A stretch of DNA of 64,000 nucleotides from Humulus lupulus. Taxonomy: Eukaryota > Streptophyta > Magnoliopsida > Rosales > Cannabaceae. The notes under the pieces were generated by a model. It saw nothing but the letters and a program-made list of their open reading frames with translations. It was not told where the DNA came from and made no database searches. The stretch lies in the NCBI RefSeq assembly GCF_963169125.1, contig NC_084800.1, positions 56,094,866 to 56,158,865 of the forward strand, given 5' to 3'. The position numbers were made by a program, and so were the translations under genes. Below are positions 58,340 through 64,000 of this stretch, piece after piece (the first letter of the stretch is position 1; the number at the start of each line of letters is the position of its first letter).

Positions 58340-58520
58340 TAGGGTAAATACCATTTTGGACCATGTGTTATGCAAAAGTTATCCATTGGACCCTCTGTTT
58401 TGTTAAAAGATAATTTGGACCCTTTGTTTTGCAAAATAGAACAAAATAATACTCCGAATCCAATTTTGGTCAACTTTTTTTAAATATGACCAAAATACCC
58501 AAGGGTTTTTTTTAATTAAT
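58340..58520. mobile_element. Half of a foldback element, same type as 28131
   Basis: Contains TTGGACC..TGTTTTG blocks like the element at 28131, namely CATTGGACCCTCTGTTTTGT and TTTGGACCCTTTGTTTTGC. I did not find the matching opposite arm nearby. 58521-59356 is AT-rich, then of mixed composition with no gene I can support. Confidence 0.45.
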
Positions 58521-59356
58521 GAATTATTTAATAAAATATAAAATATTATTAAATTAAAAATAAATAAAAAATTATATAAAACAATAAAAATAAATAATAT
58601 TTAACAAATTAAATAAAATTAAAACCAAAGCTAAAATTAAAATTTAAACAAAATTCCATACATGTCAAAATAGATTAATATACAAAAAAAATATTAATTC
58701 CCATGAAAGGAGGAGTGCACAAAAACCCAAATCTTAATCTTCTTCATCTCGTTCTTCCTCCTCTCTTTTTTCCTTCTTCACTACTACTACTTGTTTTCAA
58801 CCATGGGGAGGACCTCTACTACATCAATCGAAGCTTGTAGATTGACTATGGTCTGGAGTGTGGTGGACATCACGAACGAATCGACATGGATCACCATGAA
58901 CAAAGTTTGGTGTGTGGCAAGCCTCGTGATCAGATCGTGACTTTTGATCTGGAGTTGAGAAGCTTAGCGTGGATTTGAAAACATTAGGAAGTTCTGAGAA
59001 CGCAGATTTGAAAAACATCGAGGGAGCTCTTAATCTTCTTCAGAAATTGACCTACAATCCGAGACGGTGATTTCAACATTGGTCGGACCCAACCAACTTT
59101 GATATGGGTTTGTGAACTGCTGATGTCGAGGAACTTCATCCCTCCCACATCCTCCCACAACTGAGATCTGGTGCACCTGTGCAACTGGCGAGGTCTAAAG
59201 TCGACAGGATGTCTAGGTCCAATACGCGACGAAGAGGTTTTAGAGTGCGATTACTGACGAAGGTTGTTTGTTGATCGCAGGGCGACTCGATCTGGGTGAA
59301 TTTCCAACCAAGAATACCAAGTTTTATGTTTGAAGAAGATTTAGAAGGAAAAAAAA

Positions 59357-59490
59357 TGTAACACCCCAAGTTGCTAATAAGGTTTAGGACCTTGATTAGC
59401 GTGCCTGGAGGGCAATAAGTGAATTAACATGGTAATATATGAATTTGAATGAATATGTGATTATAATGCATGTTTAGGTGGTATAAATAT
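59357..59490 (+). mobile_element. LTR-family fragment F (5' end only)
   Basis: Starts TGTAACACCCCAAG and shows the CCTTGATTAGCGTGCCTGG and AGGGCAATAA pattern of element B, then is cut at 59490 by the LTR at 59491. The rest is not seen in the window. Confidence 0.75.
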
Positions 59491-61515
59491 TGTTAAACCC
59501 AAAACGGGTATGTTTTAAAATTTAAACTCGCAAGTGCACGAATCATTTCGGAATATAATGTTCATGTAAGTACGAGGTCGAACCCATGGGAGTTGACTAA
59601 CATCAAAAGAAACTATTTCAAACAAAGCAATAATATTCTAACCTAGTTCCAAATATTTGATGAGATTTTGTTTTAAAAAAATAAAAGACAAGTAATAAAA
59701 AGATTTAAGATTAAATAGAAAAATGGTTTTCAAATAAGATAAGTAAAATAAGATTATTAAGATATTAGAATCCACAAAATGCAAGTTCAATAGTATTTAT
59801 AAGTATATTGATTCCCAAGTTTTGATATAGTTGAAATAAATCACACTATATATTTTTTCAAAATATATTTTCTATTCAAGCACAAGTTACTCTTTCAAAA
59901 ATGTAGGATTTTTCTTCACTTATATAAGATATAATTTCTAAGCATTAGTTGTGTTACAACCTAATGAAACTACAAAAAATCAAAGAAATTATGTTTAGGC
60001 AAAATATGATACTTATGCTCTAAGAATTAGATGTGAACAATTTAATGAAAAATATTTAATCAAAGAATATCATATTTTTGCATAATGAAGAACTAAGTGT
60101 AATATGCTTTAACAATCAATAATAGATGAAAAATGCATATCTTTGATATAAAAATCCATAAACAATGTTGTACAAATGGGAAATCAACATACAACAAAAA
60201 ATACTATCTAGTTACATTTTGCTTCATCATCATCTTAATAACCTTTGAAAAAGATTAGAAGCTCATAACTAGATTGAAATAAAAATTACAAAATAACATA
60301 CTTGACATGCTCTTCAAAAGATGAAAATGGTAGAGAAAAGAGAGAAAAATATGTGTAGAAGATGTTGAAAAGATGAAGAAGAAGAGCTCCCCAAATGGTC
60401 TTACAAGACTCTATTTATAGGCAAAATATGGATATTAAATTAATCAAATTAAAATAAATAAATTGATTAATTTAATTGTGTTGGGAAGTGGTAGGATAAA
60501 TAGAGTAAGTGTAAGAGTATTGGAAAGATGAAATGTTTGATTGGATAAAAGATTAATGAAAAGCTAGGGTAAAAAAAATGAATTATGAATGTTTATTTAG
60601 GTAAGAAAAATAGGGAAGAGTGAATTGATATTTAAGTGAAAAATATTGGGAATGAAAAACATGATTTTTGGCATTTTTGTGGCTATTTGGCAGGGTGGGT
60701 TCGGCTGGCTGAAATGGGAGCATGCTGTTGGGCCTTGAAGATTGGGCCAGGGAGCAGGCCCACGTTGGTGAGTGAAGTACATGGCTGGGAGATGATGTTG
60801 GCAAGCTTGGTCTTGTGAAGGAGATGCTTGGGGCGTTGGAGTCATGATGGGGTGATGGGCTGGAAGCAAACATGCCCAAGTGAGGAGAAGCTGCTGAATT
60901 GGTGGAGCAAGTGGCATTACACTATAGGCTGAAGCTGGCAGGCGTGAAGGCTGAGGGATTCAGGTTGATGCAAATGGGTGGACAGCTGGCGGCCTGGGGC
61001 TTGCTGGTCCGAAGGTGGCTTCGACTGGAGATGAAGTTGGGCCGGATGGGTTTTTGGGCATGGGTCTGGCGTGGGCGTGGAGAAAATACCACTTCCTTGC
61101 TTTTCCTTTACAAAAATGCCATTTTTTTCACCATTCTTCTTGCTTTTCAAGAGCAAATCGCATACAAAAAATTCCCTATAAAACAAACATAAATTAAATT
61201 AAAACTAAATATTTTCAATAATGAAATATACAACAAAATTTCAATGAAAATATTAATTAAAATTTAATTTACTTAAACATTTAAGCTTAAATTTCATTTT
61301 TTTACTCCTAACTTAACAATATTAATTTTAAATAATTAAGCCATAACATTTTACAATAATATAACAATAAAAACACACAAAAATCTATAAAATTAAAATA
61401 AGCCTAATAAATTCAAAATTACTTAAAAACTTAATAAATCAATTAAAAACTCAAGAATTAAGCAACAATTAGTACATAAAAAGTGGTAAAATAACTCTAT
61501 TTTGTAGAGTTATCA
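59491..61515 (-). repeat. LTR H (about 2.0 kb) of a Tat/Athila-type gypsy, minus strand
   Basis: On the minus strand it starts TGATAACTCTAC at 61515 and ends GGTTTAACA at 59491. Adjoining sequence (61516 up), read on the minus strand, is TTTGCTTGAGGACTAGCAAA, AGTTTGGGGGTG. This is the familiar 3' end and polypurine tract of such elements, so this is a 3' LTR. It is largely AT-rich with a GC-richer segment at 60660-61080. No protein. Confidence 0.75.
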
Positions 61516-62054
61516 CACCCCCAAACTTAAAGTTTTGCTAGTCCTCAAGCAAAAGAAAAATTAAAAACACACTTTTTTTTTTATTTGGTGATATCAAAAA
61601 TGTCCTCAAAGATTGCACATTGAAAATAATTTATAAAAAAAAATATGAATCAAAATTAACCTTATGTAATTAATTCCATAGTCAATCTTGCTTGAAAATA
61701 TATTTCAAATTAGAAGTCCAAAACTATTTATCAAGTTATTATCTGAATTTTGGAAAAATTGTTGTAATAAACTATTTATTTCACATATTATGATGAATGA
61801 TTTTTTTTCAAAATTTCATTTTTTAAGCAAAATTGACCCAAGAATTAAACACAAAACTTAAAAAAAATTCATATATTTTTTAAACTAAAATCAAACTCAA
61901 TCAATGGTATTATCAAAGGTAAAACGAATATCACCAAAAGGGTTTTTTTTTTCTTTTTTTTTTTATAGAAAATAAAGTATAAAAGCACAAAACTATATAA
62001 ATATAAATTACTAGAAAGATAATATTAAACATATATAATTTTTTTTTTTTTTTT
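61516..62054 (-). mobile_element. 3' internal end of element H, truncated
   Basis: Non-coding sequence upstream of LTR H on the minus strand, AT-rich, ending in a T-run at 62041-62054 where chromovirus sequence begins abruptly. The rest of H is missing. Confidence 0.55.
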
Positions 62055-63863
62055 GCGCCAGACTTAGTGCCGACGGATGTGGCCAGGAGAGATAGATTCA
62101 CCTTAAAAGATTCCACCTTACTCAGAAACTAACTCCTTAATTCTTATAACCCCACTGAGCCACTCGAAACAATGTTTACATCTAATTCCATCTCTGGTAC
62201 CAAACCAATCACCATTCTAATCTTCTTTTAATAAAAAGAAGGCCTGACAGACCCCCTGGAAACACATTTAAAAACCCACAGACTAATCCAGTCTGTCCTG
62301 ATCTCATTAACACAATCTAAGTGGTATCCACCACACTGGCTAAGAGTTTCATGCATCTCCCTGCACAAACTCCAGCCCTCACATCCGGTATCATAAACAT
62401 ATCGAATCCATGCACAGTGCCCATTGCCACCAGACTTTCCGCTCACAAGCTCAAGAATTACTACACTTTCCTTGCCATTCAGGACTGCTTCTTAATTACT
62501 TAACCAATCCAAACCCTGGATTAAACCAAAGCCTGTCATAACCAACTTTATCAGAATCCTTGATGAGTCCTTACCATAACTCAACTTATCTCTTAGGTTG
62601 CCAATACCGTATTACTTTTCCCATCACAACATAACCATGTGATCCACATTTACCATCCATATACCTTTCTCTATATACATACCAACAAAGGAATAACATG
62701 ACACCAAAGCCAAACAACATAATTCCCAACTCAGCACTAGAAAACTGACCTGTTATCCCCGAGGAACTAGTCTCAGTCTCAGACTCCGACTGCTCTGAAA
62801 CAAACACTTGAGTTGGAATCAAGCAATCCATCTCCTTTAGCTCACGCTCCCTTAGCCTTGGACAATCCTTCTTAAAATGCCCAACCATTCTACATATGAA
62901 ACATGCCTTCGCTCGACATTCTCCCAAATGATGCCTCTTGCACCGAGTGCACTCTGGGTAGGGCTTCCAGCTTTTCTTCTTGCTTGCTCCAATAAGTGGA
63001 GATACCACTATCTGGGCTCCGTGCTCTCCAGCACATCGCTGCCCAATCTGATGTCCTGTGCTCTCAACAACAAGAGCTTTCCCTACCACCTGAGCATAGG
63101 TAGAGACTTCATACACTGGGGCAACTCTAATGCCCTGAGCTATTCCAGGATTCAACCCCTGAACAAATCTTTCCTTCCGACCCACTTCTGTGGGTACCAT
63201 GTCTAAGGAAAACTTGGCCAACTCATCAAATTTAGTAACATACTCGGTCACTGACGCATTACCCTGAGCAAGACTCAGAAACTCATTCACCTTGGCAGTC
63301 TTAGCCACATCACAATAATACTTATCATTAAACAGCTGCCTAAATTCTTCCCAGTCCATCACAGCTTTGTCTCGTGTCTGGGACACTACCTCCCACCATG
63401 TCCGGGCATCATCCTGCAGTACACATGTAGCACAGATCACTCTATCGTGACCCACCAGTTCCATACTATCAAGAATGGAGCTGATCATACCCATCCATTG
63501 CTCAGCTCTGAATGAATCTAGGCCTCCCTCAAAGATTGGAGGATAAAACTTCAGGAACCTTCCATAGAGAAATTCCCATCTGTTCTCAACCCTAGGCTGA
63601 GCTGAAACTGATGTCACCCCTGGCATAGGAAAGGAAGAGGTACCACCCAACAGACTCCGCTGTTGCATCAAATACTTGATCTCTACTTCCTGCCTCTGCA
63701 ATCTTAGTTGCAAATCTGTAAGCGTCTGCGGGACATTCAGAGATGCAGGCGAAGAACTAATACCCTGGCTGTACCTCCCAGCCCCTGTATAACTATCACC
63801 AGGCCTCATAATCTGCCTTGAATGAACCTGCTGATTCAATCTGTAGTCAATAACTTGACCCAT
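62055..63863 (-). pseudogene. Chromovirus gag, protease and RT start, degenerate and truncated
   Basis: Gag is open from 63863 (MGQVIDYRLNQQ). The gag core includes FYPPIFEGGLDSFRAEQWM, DARTWWEVV and FDELAKFSLDMVP, and the CCHC knuckle is CFICRMVGHFKKDC. The frame runs into protease, but the active-site LFDSGATHSF motif of the family appears as LFGFGVMLFL, so the catalytic Asp is lost. The open frame stops at 62586. Further on, broken traces such as FLNVFPGGLSGL, which matches FLDVFPEDLPGL before RT, run to 62055. The 5' LTR would lie beyond the window. Same lineage as the integrase at 45583-48889. Confidence 0.8.
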
Positions 63864-64000
63864 TAGTCACAATAACCATATTAAGGGCTTTTCCCCACGG
63901 GATAAATCTTACCACACCACAACCATAAACCACTTGCAGTGCTGCAAACATGCCCATGGCGTCATGCATTACTCATAATCCCTGCTCTTCCAATACCCAA

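Noticed and set aside
58800..59370. Possible captured gene with start in an ACCATGGGG context
   Set aside because: The frame is short and ends without any recognisable domain or splice structure.
60583..61197. Open frames on both strands within LTR H
   Set aside because: They are in the GC-richer part of a non-coding LTR and show no domain.
62586..62800. Membrane protein segment at the gag C-terminus
   Set aside because: The hydrophobic stretch aligns position by position with the chromovirus protease motif and is best explained by mutations.

Overview
The window is nuclear DNA of a flowering plant, most likely a eudicot. Signs are AT-rich intergenic sequence, GT-AG introns, plant-specific gene families (UBP1-type RNA-binding protein, FCS-like zinc finger) and dense nested plant transposons. 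I cannot name the species from the sequence. Only about the first 4.2 kb holds host genes; the rest is mobile DNA in layers.

Layout. 1-1.5 kb: the last three coding exons of a UBP1-like RRM protein (+). 3.2-4.1 kb: a two-exon FLZ (DUF581) gene (-), with upstream sequence holding four G-boxes and an inverted-repeat MITE at 6.7-7.2 kb. 9.69-27.91 kb: a minus-strand Ty1/copia element (TSD TATAT) whose right LTR is split by a 12.85 kb Tat-lineage Ty3/gypsy element (14.96-27.81 kb, TSD ATAGC). The gypsy has a single-frame gag-pol broken only by stop codons, a tandem array of paired inverted repeats, and a four-exon antisense gene that is open from its internal ATG. 28-32 kb: foldback elements and a 604 bp solo LTR (TSD ACACA).

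32.629-42.677 kb is a complete Mutator-like element with a perfect 9 bp target duplication (GTATAATTA). It carries a plus-strand DUF1985/ULP1-protease-like gene and a convergent minus-strand MURA transposase gene, both decayed. A short palindromic motif (GTAACTGGTTAC and variants) recurs about 30 times in its non-coding parts. This is the best candidate for something undescribed.

42.8-48.9 kb: a Tekay-like chromovirus remnant (-) made of a 2.7 kb 3' LTR, chromodomain and integrase. Its integrase is interrupted by about 2.05 kb of organellar DNA containing mitochondrial rps3 and plastid ycf2 fragments. 48.9-59.5 kb: a nest of 2.2-2.4 kb LTRs of one related family, some with clear 5 bp duplications. 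59.5-64 kb: another LTR (-) abutting a degenerate chromovirus gag-protease-RT fragment.

How the parts relate. Insertion order can be read from nesting and target duplications: copia before Tat gypsy; chromovirus before organellar insert; an outer solo LTR before the one inside it. Nonsense codons in several elements look like C-to-T (or G-to-A) changes, as expected for methylated, silenced copies. No element appears able to make all its own proteins. Three unrelated elements each carry repeated short palindromes in non-coding DNA, and this is the main theme of the hunt.
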